Shown here: positions 1-7,011 of the stretch, one piece after another
Numbering within the stretch: the first letter of the stretch is position 1
Layout: the number at the start of each line of letters is the position of its first letter
Assembly (NCBI GenBank): GCA_015655485.1
Contig: JAATEZ010000132.1
Coordinates: 1-11,072, forward strand
Length of the DNA: 11,072 nucleotides
Origin: Lactobacillales bacterium
GTDB lineage: Bacteria > Bacillota > Bacilli > Lactobacillales > Vagococcaceae
Direction of reading: 5' to 3'
Notes under the pieces: model-generated
Databases searched by the model: none
What the model saw: the letters and a program-made list of their open reading frames with translations, nothing else
Told to the model about the DNA's origin: nothing
Made by a program: the position numbers and the translations under genes

Positions 1-350
1 AATTGGCGGCTATTTATGAAACAGTTCATTATTTAGCAAATGTTTCATTAGAAAGCACGATTTTTAGTCATGAAGGGGATGATCTGGCTCTGCAGGATAT
101 GATTGAAGATCCAAAAACTCCGCAGGCCATTGACACTCTGATTGAAAATGAAAGGAAAACCGCTGTTGATCGAGCGATTGATAAACTTGCTGAAAGAGAA
201 AAAATTATTTTGAATCTTTATTATGTGGAAGAAATGACTTTGAAGCAGATTGCTGAAATTCTTGAAATCTCTATTCCGAGAGTGTCTCAGCTTCATGGGA
301 AAATATTGATCAAAGTTAGAAAACTGGTTGAGGAGGAATTACATGATTAG
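1..350 (+). CDS. fliA: RNA polymerase sigma factor FliA (sigma-28/SigD family), C-terminal part, truncated by window edge
   Basis: Flagellar sigma factor that directs core RNA polymerase to late flagellar and chemotaxis promoters. Only the last 115 or so residues are present, against about 250 in the family; the reading frame is open to the left edge, so the true start lies upstream and the TTG at position 3 is just an internal Leu codon. Visible parts are the end of the region 3 linker (an acidic stretch ending in MIEDPKTP) and a complete region 4: the helix AIDKLAEREKIILNLYY and then the DNA-binding helix-turn-helix EEMTLKQIAEILEISIPRVS, followed by QLHGKIL. The pattern L-x-E-R-E-K-x-I-L-x-L-Y-Y and RVSQLH is typical of FliA/WhiG-type sigma factors. 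The stop codon overlaps the next gene by 8 bases, indicating translational coupling with flgF. The flagellar neighbours agree with the call. Confidence 0.9.
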   Translation, partial: LAAIYETVHYLANVSLESTIFSHEGDDLALQDMIEDPKTPQAIDTLIENERKTAVDRAIDKLAEREKIILNLYYVEEMTLKQIAEILEISIPRVSQLHGKILIKVRKLVEEELHD

Positions 351-1047
351 AAGTATGGATACCTTAAAAAGAAGTGTCGCGATCCTGCAAAAAAGACAAG
401 AGAATATAAGTGCCAATGTGGCGAATACCAATACTTACGGCTATAAAGCTCAACAAATTTTGCAGACAACATTAAAGGCGCAGCCGATGCATAATTATTT
501 GAAAGGCTCAAAATTAGATCAGCGCAATGAGATTGGAAATTTTGTATTTGGAAATGAAATTGACGGAACCTATCGAAATTTTGAACAGGGAGCCTTAAAT
601 AGTACGGAGCGGTCAACAGATTTTGCTATCGAGGGGAACGGTTTTTTTAATGTTGAACTGGCCAATGGGCAAACCGCTTATACCAGAAATGGTAATTTCA
701 AGCTCAATGAACTCAATGAATTAGTGACACAAGATGGTTACCCGGTATTGAACCAAGCGGGTCAAAGGATCCAGAAAAACGAAGTTCCTGATTTTCAAAT
801 AACTTCTTTTCGAAATACCAATCCATTAGTCAGCATGGGCAGCACGTTATTTACCAGTACTGAAACTGGCGAAAATGATACTAATTCAATAGTCAAACAA
901 GGTTGTCTGGAAGCTTCAACAGTGGATATGACAGATGAAATGGTGAATCTGATCCAAACAGGCCGCGAATTTGAAAGTAATCAAAAGGCCATTCAGGCAG
1001 CAGATGAGACTTTGAAGAAAACAGTCAACGAAATCGGCAAAGTGTAG
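343..1047 (+). CDS. flgF: Flagellar distal rod protein, FlgF type (FlhO-like)
   Basis: Structural protein of the flagellar rod, exported by the flagellar type III system, 234 residues. The N-terminal rod domain has the family signature ISANVANTNTYGYK (about residues 23-36). The middle carries the FlgF/FlgG core GALNSTERSTDFAIEGNGFF and YTRNGNF. The C-terminal helix VDMTDEMVNLIQTGREFESN resembles FlgF (R-x-F-E after a small residue) more than FlgG, which has Q-R-x-Y. The start chosen is ATG 343, with the ribosome site AGGAGGAA at 331-338 four bases before it; a TTG at 328 lies upstream in frame but precedes that site. The gene overlaps the end of fliA by 8 bases and precedes flgG by 11 bases. 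It is slightly short for FlgF (usually about 250). The FlgF versus FlgG naming rests on the C-terminus and gene order; membership of the rod family is certain. In Bacillus the pair is called FlhO/FlhP. Confidence 0.85.
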   Translation: MIRSMDTLKRSVAILQKRQENISANVANTNTYGYKAQQILQTTLKAQPMHNYLKGSKLDQRNEIGNFVFGNEIDGTYRNFEQGALNSTERSTDFAIEGNGFFNVELANGQTAYTRNGNFKLNELNELVTQDGYPVLNQAGQRIQKNEVPDFQITSFRNTNPLVSMGSTLFTSTETGENDTNSIVKQGCLEASTVDMTDEMVNLIQTGREFESNQKAIQAADETLKKTVNEIGKV

Positions 1048-1058
1048 GAGGAAAAGCA

Positions 1059-1838
1059 ATGAATACAGCATTAAATATCAGCAAGTCGGGGCTGCATGCT
1101 TTACAGACAAATCTGGATGCGCTGTCCAATGATATAGCCAATGTGAACACGGAGGGTTATCAGGCCAAAGATATCAGTTTTAAAGAGCTGCTGCCCGAAT
1201 CTCTAAAAAATCAAAACGTTTTACTCAGTAATAACGCTGCCGATGCCAGTATTGATCGGGGATCACAAAGTTATACGCAGGCGGTCAATTTTCTTCAGGG
1301 TCCATTGCAGCTGGACGGAGAACCGCTGCATTTGGCAATTTCCGGAAAGGGCTTCTTTGGAGTCAGAAATCAAAATAATGAATTGCTTTTAACGAAATCG
1401 GGAGCTTTTCATCAAAATCAAGATGGTTCAATCACCAATGATCAGGGAAATCGCTTAGAATTCACGCGTACGATCCCGGTTTCAGAATGGCCTCCCGGAG
1501 CGGTAACGATCGATGAACAGGGAAATATTTTTGCCGGAAATGCGTATCAAATGATTTCAGTTGGGAAAATTCCTCTTTTTCAAGTCAATAATGAGGAAAG
1601 CCTGGAAGCGATGGGAGCAAATACTTATAGGATCGCTCCAGGAGGAGTCTTAAGCTCGTCAGAAAATTCAGTGGGAGATTTCGGGGCAATAAAACAGGGC
1701 TATTTAGAAGGTTCTAATGTGAATTTGACCAAAGCGTTGACAGATATGATCGTGACTCAACGAACGTATTCGTTAAACGCCAAAGTTCTGCAATCGAGCG
1801 ATGAAATGATGCAGGCGATCAATCAGTTCAAGCAATAA
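1059..1838 (+). CDS. flgG: Flagellar distal rod protein, FlgG type (FlhP-like)
   Basis: Second rod protein of 259 residues, the usual FlgG length (about 260). The N-terminal rod domain has the signature NDIANVNTEGYQAK (about residues 24-37). The central domain has a weaker version of the core, LHLAISGKGFFGVRNQNNE. The C-terminus QGYLEGSNVNLTKALTDMI followed by TQRTYSLNAK matches the FlgG pattern (E-x-S-N-V, Q-R-x-Y-x-x-N-x-K). The Shine-Dalgarno GGAGGAA (1047-1053) begins on the last base of the flgF stop codon and lies six bases before the ATG, so the two genes are coupled. The central domain is more divergent than that of the FlgF-like neighbour, as with B. subtilis FlhP. The protein is predicted to stack on the rod tip below the hook; the hook gene is not in this window. 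Confidence 0.85.
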   Translation: MNTALNISKSGLHALQTNLDALSNDIANVNTEGYQAKDISFKELLPESLKNQNVLLSNNAADASIDRGSQSYTQAVNFLQGPLQLDGEPLHLAISGKGFFGVRNQNNELLLTKSGAFHQNQDGSITNDQGNRLEFTRTIPVSEWPPGAVTIDEQGNIFAGNAYQMISVGKIPLFQVNNEESLEAMGANTYRIAPGGVLSSSENSVGDFGAIKQGYLEGSNVNLTKALTDMIVTQRTYSLNAKVLQSSDEMMQAINQFKQ

Positions 1839-1889
1839 ATTGGAGACATCCTCAGGCAGAAAAAGAAAGGTTGAGTGGAGGGAGAAATT

Positions 1890-2600
1890 TTGTTAGAGCT
1901 GAAAAATGTTGGAAAAGTTTATCCCAATGGAACCATTGCCTTGAAAAATATTTCATTAAAGATTTACAAGGGTGAATTTGTGTACATAGTCGGCCCCAGC
2001 GGTGCTGGAAAGACAACGATTTTCAAATTATTGACTTGTGAAGAAAAGGCGACTTATGGTCAAATCAAAATCGGGTCTTTACAGATCAATCAATTACAAA
2101 AACAGAATATTCCGATACTGCGGCGCCAAATTGGGGTAGTTTTTCAAAATTATCTTTTTTTAGACGATCGTACAATTTACGAAAATTTGAAATTCGTTTT
2201 AACCGCTGTGGCCTGCCCGCCTAAAAAAATAGCGGGAAAAATTTCTGCGGTTTTAAAGCTGGTCGATCTGGAACATAAAAGTCAGTGTTATCCTAAAGAA
2301 CTTTCGATCGGTGAGCAGCAAAGAATCGTTATTGCCCGTGCCATTATCAATCGCCCTATGATTTTGATCGCTGATGAACCAACAAATAATTTAGATGATA
2401 AAAATTCGGTAGAAATCATGCGGCTTTTTTATAAAATCAATCAGTTGGGGACAACAATCATTATGGCAACGCACAATAGTACCCTGGTCAATACGATCCG
2501 TCACCGTGTCGTTGAGATAAAGTCGGGGAAAATCATTCGAGACCAGTCTTTGGGCGGTTATGGATCAAAAAATGATGAGAGCGATATATTTATTATTTAA
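1890..2600 (+). CDS. Orphan FtsE-like ABC transporter ATP-binding protein in the flagellar operon
   Basis: ABC ATPase of 236 residues that reads along its length like FtsE, the ATPase of the FtsEX complex that activates peptidoglycan hydrolases at the membrane. Start: TTG 1890, because GGAGGGA (1877-1883) sits six bases upstream and the protein then opens MLELKNVGKVYPNG, as FtsE does; a GTG at 1875 would add five residues. Motifs: Walker A GPSGAGKT (35-42), Q-loop VFQNYLFL (Q86), signature LSIGEQQR (138-145), Walker B with catalytic Glu ILIADEPT (E163), D-loop NNLDD, H-loop ATH (H195). The C-terminus KIIRDQSLGGYG also follows FtsE, then about a dozen extra residues end in IFII. Odd points: the signature has Ile where LSGGQ has its first Gly, DEPTGNLD is DEPTNNLD, and no FtsX-like permease lies nearby. 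It follows flgG by 51 bases. FtsE family is well supported; function in motility is not known to me. It may be a paralogue working with an FtsX elsewhere. Confidence 0.8.
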   Translation: MLELKNVGKVYPNGTIALKNISLKIYKGEFVYIVGPSGAGKTTIFKLLTCEEKATYGQIKIGSLQINQLQKQNIPILRRQIGVVFQNYLFLDDRTIYENLKFVLTAVACPPKKIAGKISAVLKLVDLEHKSQCYPKELSIGEQQRIVIARAIINRPMILIADEPTNNLDDKNSVEIMRLFYKINQLGTTIIMATHNSTLVNTIRHRVVEIKSGKIIRDQSLGGYGSKNDESDIFII

Positions 2601-2705
2601 ATCGGCAGATATCGTGAAAAGGCGATTCTTTTATTGTTTTCATACTTAATTATTTTTGAAAATAAACGATTAGGATATTAAACAATATAAAGGAGCTTTG
2701 AAAAA
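2601..2705. other. Gap between the ABC gene and the first receptor gene; weak promoter candidates only
   Basis: This 105-base AT-rich gap is the first break larger than about 50 bases in the gene run. I looked for a sigma-28 promoter (TAAA, about 15 bases, GCCGATAT). The best match is TAAA at 2663-2666 and AACAATAT at 2681-2688, but it would start transcription on top of the ribosome site of the receptor gene, so it is doubtful. TTGAAA at 2656-2661 has no good -10 box at 17 bases. A short inverted repeat AATCG/CGATT around 2600-2626 is followed by a T-rich stretch but is too weak to call a terminator. The gap may still carry a promoter for the chemotaxis part of the locus. Confidence 0.3.
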
Positions 2706-4745
2706 ATGAAAAGGGAAAAAAGTATTATGGGGCAAGTAACTTTTTTTTTACTTGCGATCGCCATTTTACCTGTTCTGATCACACTTATTTTTAATTTAAA
2801 TAATGTTATGAAATTATTAGAAGAACGAGTGAATGCCAATAAAGAACAAGCTGTTTCACAATTGTTGGTCCAAACGGACGAATGGAATAAGCAGTTGTCG
2901 AGTACAGTCAAAAATTTAGCTGAGCAGCCGGAGATACAAAACTATCAAAATGATCCGGCAACGATCTCTAGAGTGTACCAGCTGTTAGACTTAACAAATA
3001 ATAATAATAGCAATATCAACAATATTTATTTTGCCCCCATTGGCGGAATCTTTCTTGATTCGCCTAAAACGGAGGGGGATGAAAGTTTTGATCCGACAGA
3101 ACGCGATTGGTATAAAGACGCCATAGAAAAAAATGGGGCCGTGAACATTTCTCAGCCTTATCAGGATACCTTTACCAAGGAATGGGTCGCTTCGGTATCT
3201 GTTGCAGTCAAGGACAACGAAAAAATAATTGGTGTGATTGGAGCAGATATCAATTATAAATACTTAAGCAAGGTATTGAGTCATTTAAGAGTCGGTCATT
3301 CGGGCGATGTTTTTTTAGTCTCAAGCAAGGGGACTATTGTTGTTTCCAAGAAGAAAAGTCAAATCGGGGAAAATATCTCTCAGGATAAAAATTTTAAAAA
3401 AGCTGCGGCCAAACAAGGATATATCCCCTCCTTGGAGGAAAAATATTCTGGCCAGCTATTTTATAAAAAAAGCGGGAATATGATAGGATTTTCCGGTGTA
3501 TCCGCAACAGAATATAATACGGAAAAACATTCATTGATCATCATTTCTTTAATTATTATTTTGGTGATCCTGGTTATTGGTTTATTTCTGGCGACTGCTT
3601 TGACAAAATACATGAAGAGCGTGATCAATACGCTTATCTCGGCCTTTACAAAAGTTGGGCAAGGAGATCTAAGTGTCCATATCGCCAATAAAATATCCTT
3701 GGAAGATGATTTAAAAGGAAGACGTAAATTTGGCTATAGCCAAGTAAAAGAAAACGGCAATGAATTGGATCAAATCGCGTTATCTTTTAACGAAATGGTG
3801 AAAAAATTTAGAGCTCTGATTGGAAATGTTCGCTCAGAAAGTAACAGCATCGCTAGTATGTCGATCTCACTTTTGGATATTTCTAAACAAACTAGTTCAG
3901 CGACAGAGGAAGTTTCAGAGACGATCACGGGAATAGCTCAAGTCACAAGCGCTCAAGCTGTAGATGCGGAAAAAACGGTAAGCCAAATGAATGGACTGGC
4001 TGATTCTCTTAAAGAGATCCATAACAAGGCCGATGAAATGAGTGAAAAAGCCCAGCAGGCCACAAAAATCAATTTGGAAAATTCAAATATTATGAAGCAG
4101 GTAGACAGTAACTGGAACAATGAAGTAGAAAAAATGGCCAGTCTGTTAAACAATATCCAAGAGATGAACGGGGATGTTCAAAATATCAGTAAAATTATTC
4201 AGGTGATCAACGGAATTTCCGCACAGACCAATTTATTGGCCTTAAACGCTTCCATTGAGGCGGCCAGAGCCGGTGAAGCCGGAAAGGGGTTTGCGGTCGT
4301 GGCTGAGGAGATCCGCAAGCTGGCAGAACAAAGTGCTCAATCAACAAAAGATATCGAAGGTATTATTGAGGCGATCCAAGGGAAATCCAGTGATATGGTT
4401 GATCAGGCTTCTGCTTCTTATGAGAGCGGGGCGATCAAGACGAAATCAATTTCTAAAGCCATTGCGTCATCTGAAGTCATTTATAAAGTCGTGACTTATT
4501 TGATTTCTGGGATCGAGAAGATCATTCAAATAAACAGAGTGATTGAAAGCCAAAAAGAGCAGGTGCTGGCTTCTGTCGAAAATATTTCTGCTTCCACAGA
4601 AGAAAATTCTGCCGGAACGCAAGAAGTTTCCGCGAATGCAGAAGAGGTTTTGGCCACGATGGAGGAGTTTTCAACAAATATTTCTGAGTTGGATAAAATT
4701 GCAGCTAATTTAAAAAATCAAGTTGACCGATTCAAGATAAAATAA
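2706..4745 (+). CDS. Methyl-accepting chemotaxis protein with dCache sensor, first of a tandem pair
   Basis: Membrane chemoreceptor of 679 residues that controls CheA activity. Order: TM1 at about 11-29; extracellular dCache domain about 30-275; TM2 about 277-299; a HAMP domain about 300-375 with roughly 20 extra residues; then a long coiled-coil signalling hairpin to the C-terminus. The hairpin tip has TNLLALNASIEAARAGEAGK (E524 near the turn) and GFAVVAEEIRKLAEQS. About 155 residues follow the tip, which fits the 44-heptad class of Firmicutes receptors. Ligand pocket: F128, R133, W135, Y136, Y152, D154 and D181 line up with the known dCache amino-acid motif, with Phe in place of the first Tyr. 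An Asn-rich run lies near residue 98. No C-terminal CheR-tethering pentapeptide is seen. Start ATG 2706 has AAAGGAG (2689-2695) upstream. The likely ligand is an amino acid, by inference from the motif. Confidence 0.93.
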   Translation: MKREKSIMGQVTFFLLAIAILPVLITLIFNLNNVMKLLEERVNANKEQAVSQLLVQTDEWNKQLSSTVKNLAEQPEIQNYQNDPATISRVYQLLDLTNNNNSNINNIYFAPIGGIFLDSPKTEGDESFDPTERDWYKDAIEKNGAVNISQPYQDTFTKEWVASVSVAVKDNEKIIGVIGADINYKYLSKVLSHLRVGHSGDVFLVSSKGTIVVSKKKSQIGENISQDKNFKKAAAKQGYIPSLEEKYSGQLFYKKSGNMIGFSGVSATEYNTEKHSLIIISLIIILVILVIGLFLATALTKYMKSVINTLISAFTKVGQGDLSVHIANKISLEDDLKGRRKFGYSQVKENGNELDQIALSFNEMVKKFRALIGNVRSESNSIASMSISLLDISKQTSSATEEVSETITGIAQVTSAQAVDAEKTVSQMNGLADSLKEIHNKADEMSEKAQQATKINLENSNIMKQVDSNWNNEVEKMASLLNNIQEMNGDVQNISKIIQVINGISAQTNLLALNASIEAARAGEAGKGFAVVAEEIRKLAEQSAQSTKDIEGIIEAIQGKSSDMVDQASASYESGAIKTKSISKAIASSEVIYKVVTYLISGIEKIIQINRVIESQKEQVLASVENISASTEENSAGTQEVSANAEEVLATMEEFSTNISELDKIAANLKNQVDRFKIK

Positions 4746-4798
4746 GAGCGGATGAAATCAGTAAAAAATTTTGTTATTCTATTCGAAGGAGATCAGTT

Positions 4799-6880
4799 AT
4801 GAAAAAGGAAAAGAAAATCAAAAAGAAAAGTATTCGAACTGTTATTATACCTATCCTGATTTTAGCAAGCATCTTACCTGTTTTGATTGTAGTTTTGGTA
4901 AATTACTCAAATACGAAAGAATTATTACTGGAAAGGACAAAAATCAGTAAGCAAAGTGCGACTGGAGTACTCATCAAAGCGAATAAGGATACTGAAAAAA
5001 GCGCAGCAAGCAGTTTGACCGAGTTAGCAAAGAATCCGATTTTTGAAACTTATCAGTCCAGTCATTCGACGGAAGATGAAGTGAAGAAGGTTCTCTCACA
5101 GATCGTTGCAACGAATACAGATCTTGTTAATGCGAGTTTCGCTCCGGTGGGGCAAAAATACATTAATTTAAACGGAACGGTAGCGGAGGATTATGATGCG
5201 GCAACTCGCCCCTGGTATCAAGGAGCGTTAAAAAAAGCGGGAACATTTTTTTGGAGCGAGCCTTATAAAAGCACGATCACAGGGAAATTGACTAATAGTT
5301 TAGCAACGACGATCTCGATCGGCGATCAAGTGATTGGTGTTTTAAAGGTCGATATATCCTATGATCGCGTGATCCATGTGTTGAACGGATTAAAAATCGG
5401 CCGGACCGGTACGGCTTATCTGGTATCTGATAGCGGGATAGTTATTACTTCCAAACGCAAAAACTATATTGGAAAAAATATCAGTAAAACAGCCATTTTT
5501 AAAGCCGCGTCCGCGTCCGCCAACATTTCGGCGGACATAAATACTGATGATAGCAGTCCTGTTGCAAAAGCACATTTTGAAAAAGAGAAAACAGGAAATG
5601 TGATTGCTTTTTCTTCTGTAAATTCCAACGAATTGAATAAAGAACTGCATGCAACGATCAAAATTTCTATGATTGTTATCGTCATTAGCGCCATTTTATC
5701 AGGTTTGATCGCTTACTTGTTTACCAGATATATTTCAACGATCATCAAGGTCTTTCAAGATGCTTTTAAAAAGGTGGGAGAAGGGGAACTAACCGTTAAA
5801 ATAACCAATAAAAAATCTCTTACAAACAAAATAGCGGGCAATCCAACCGGGCTGAGAAGAATTTTTGGTCAAGGCGATATTCGTGAAAATGGCGATGAAG
5901 TAGATCAGCTGGCAACGGATTTCAATACAATGATCGCCGGATTCAAAATGTTGGTTGAAGGAATCCAGATCGAAAGTCAGAATATAGCAAAAATGTCTGC
6001 TTCACTAGCAGAAATTGCTAAGCAGACCAGTACGGCAACTGAAGAAGTATCAGAAACCATCACCGGAATCGCAGAAGTGACCAGCTCTCAGGCGACGGAC
6101 GCCGAAAAAACAGTGGGTCAAATGAATAGTCTGGCTGGTTCAATCCAAAGAATCAATGAACAATTGATCGAAATGGTGAAAAAGGCGAATGATTCTTCCC
6201 AAAAGAATACATTGAATCTGCAAATTATGGACACCGTGCAGTCGAGTTCAGAAATCGAACGGGAAAAATTAGGAACATTAATGAAGAGTATGCAGAAAAT
6301 GAATGGGGATATTCAAGATATCAGTAAAATCGTTCAGGTGATCAACGCGATCTCTTCTCAAACAAATTTACTGGCTTTGAATGCTTCTATTGAGGCAGCA
6401 CGGGCAGGAGAAGCGGGCAGGGGATTTGCGGTGGTAGCCGAAGAAGTTCGTAAGCTGGCAGAACAAAGCAATCAATCTACTCAAAATATTGAAGGCATTA
6501 TTGAATCGATCCAAGAAAAGTCTCATGATATGGTCTTACAAGTGACGGCTTCTTATGAAGGCGGAGAAAAACAAAGCCAATCAATCAATGAAGCGATCGA
6601 ATCCTCTCAATCGGTCTTTCAAAGCGGTCTGTTAGTGATCGAAGGGGCTAATACAATAGGTCAAGATACAAAGAGTATCAATCAGGAAAAAGATACGGTG
6701 CTGGCCTCTATTGAAAATATATCAGCTTCTACACAAGAAAATTCTGCTGGAACAGAAGAAGTATCGGCGAATGCGGAACAAGTACTGGCAACTATGGAAG
6801 AATTTTCTGGTCAAATACAAGAATTGGAAAAAATTGCCGGTATTCTTGAATTTCAAGCTGGAAGTTTTAAAACAAAATAG
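4799..6880 (+). CDS. Methyl-accepting chemotaxis protein with dCache sensor, second of a tandem pair
   Basis: Paralogue of the preceding receptor, 693 residues, same architecture. It has a very basic start (MKKEKKIKKK), TM1 about 14-34, dCache domain about 35-285, TM2 about 289-308, an extended HAMP about 309-388 and the signalling hairpin with its tip at E538. Tip sequence ARAGEAGRGFAVVAEEVRKL is nearly the same as in the first receptor, and again 155 residues follow it. The sensor domains have diverged much more, so the two proteins should sense different ligands. Pocket residues are Y132, R137, W139, Y140, Y156 and D185, but the usual Asp after Y156 is Ser158. The gap to the first receptor is 53 bases, with AAGGAG (4786-4791) seven bases before ATG 4799. 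An alanine/serine-rich stretch near residues 236-246 sits on a GC-rich hairpin in the DNA. No CheR-binding pentapeptide is present. Confidence 0.93.
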   Translation: MKKEKKIKKKSIRTVIIPILILASILPVLIVVLVNYSNTKELLLERTKISKQSATGVLIKANKDTEKSAASSLTELAKNPIFETYQSSHSTEDEVKKVLSQIVATNTDLVNASFAPVGQKYINLNGTVAEDYDAATRPWYQGALKKAGTFFWSEPYKSTITGKLTNSLATTISIGDQVIGVLKVDISYDRVIHVLNGLKIGRTGTAYLVSDSGIVITSKRKNYIGKNISKTAIFKAASASANISADINTDDSSPVAKAHFEKEKTGNVIAFSSVNSNELNKELHATIKISMIVIVISAILSGLIAYLFTRYISTIIKVFQDAFKKVGEGELTVKITNKKSLTNKIAGNPTGLRRIFGQGDIRENGDEVDQLATDFNTMIAGFKMLVEGIQIESQNIAKMSASLAEIAKQTSTATEEVSETITGIAEVTSSQATDAEKTVGQMNSLAGSIQRINEQLIEMVKKANDSSQKNTLNLQIMDTVQSSSEIEREKLGTLMKSMQKMNGDIQDISKIVQVINAISSQTNLLALNASIEAARAGEAGRGFAVVAEEVRKLAEQSNQSTQNIEGIIESIQEKSHDMVLQVTASYEGGEKQSQSINEAIESSQSVFQSGLLVIEGANTIGQDTKSINQEKDTVLASIENISASTQENSAGTEEVSANAEQVLATMEEFSGQIQELEKIAGILEFQAGSFKTK
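5515..5536. repeat. GC-rich perfect inverted repeat inside the second receptor gene
   Basis: GTCCGCC (5515-5521) and GGCGGAC (5530-5536) are exact reverse complements with an 8-base loop. Just upstream the hexamer GCGTCC occurs twice in tandem (5507-5518), coding for Ala-Ser-Ala-Ser. The patch is far richer in GC than its surroundings and falls in the membrane-proximal part of the dCache domain, where the sister receptor has different sequence. It could be a local insertion or a slippage-prone tract; no T-run follows, so it is not a terminator. Confidence 0.55.
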
Positions 6881-6937
6881 AAAAAATCTAAGTTTGTGTC
6901 AGGACTTCGACAGACATAAGGGCAAAATTTCAAGACA

Positions 6938-6966
6938 AATTCGCGATGGAGAACATCGCTAGAATT
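6938..6966 (+). promoter_or_regulatory. Stem-loop 1 upstream of cheW
   Basis: GCGATG (6943-6948) pairs exactly with CATCGC (6954-6959) across the loop GAGAA. The stem extends outward with AATTC (6938-6942) against GAATT (6962-6966), leaving a two-base TA bulge on the 3' side, for 11 base pairs in total. The structure is seen directly in the sequence; the role is unknown. Confidence 0.5.
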
Positions 6967-6984
6967 CCTCGTTCGTTATTACTC

Positions 6985-7011
6985 AAGGCCTGAATCGCCT
7001 CATTCAGCCTT
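6985..7011 (+). promoter_or_regulatory. Stem-loop 2 upstream of cheW
   Basis: AAGGCCTGAAT (6985-6995) pairs with ATTCAGCCTT (7002-7011) over 10 base pairs with one bulged C and a 6-base loop. It ends 14 bases before the cheW ribosome site (AGGAG, 7026-7030). The following bases TCTGATAG are not a T-run, so attenuation by an intrinsic terminator is unlikely; a role in mRNA stability or processing is possible but is inference. Confidence 0.5.

Noticed and set aside
2600..2640. Possible intrinsic terminator after the FtsE-like gene (AATCG/CGATT with T-rich tail)
   Set aside because: The stem is only five base pairs with a loop of about 18 bases and the T-run is broken; too weak to call.
4255..4494. 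Alternative-frame open reading frame inside the first receptor gene
   Set aside because: It is a shadow of the conserved signalling domain coding sequence; its product is arginine-rich and has no family features.
6946..6993. A 15-codon reading frame starting ATG in the gap before cheW, beginning M-E-N-I like CheD
   Set aside because: No ribosome site precedes it, the similarity to the cheD start covers only about 20 bases, and it overlaps both stem-loops. Likely chance.
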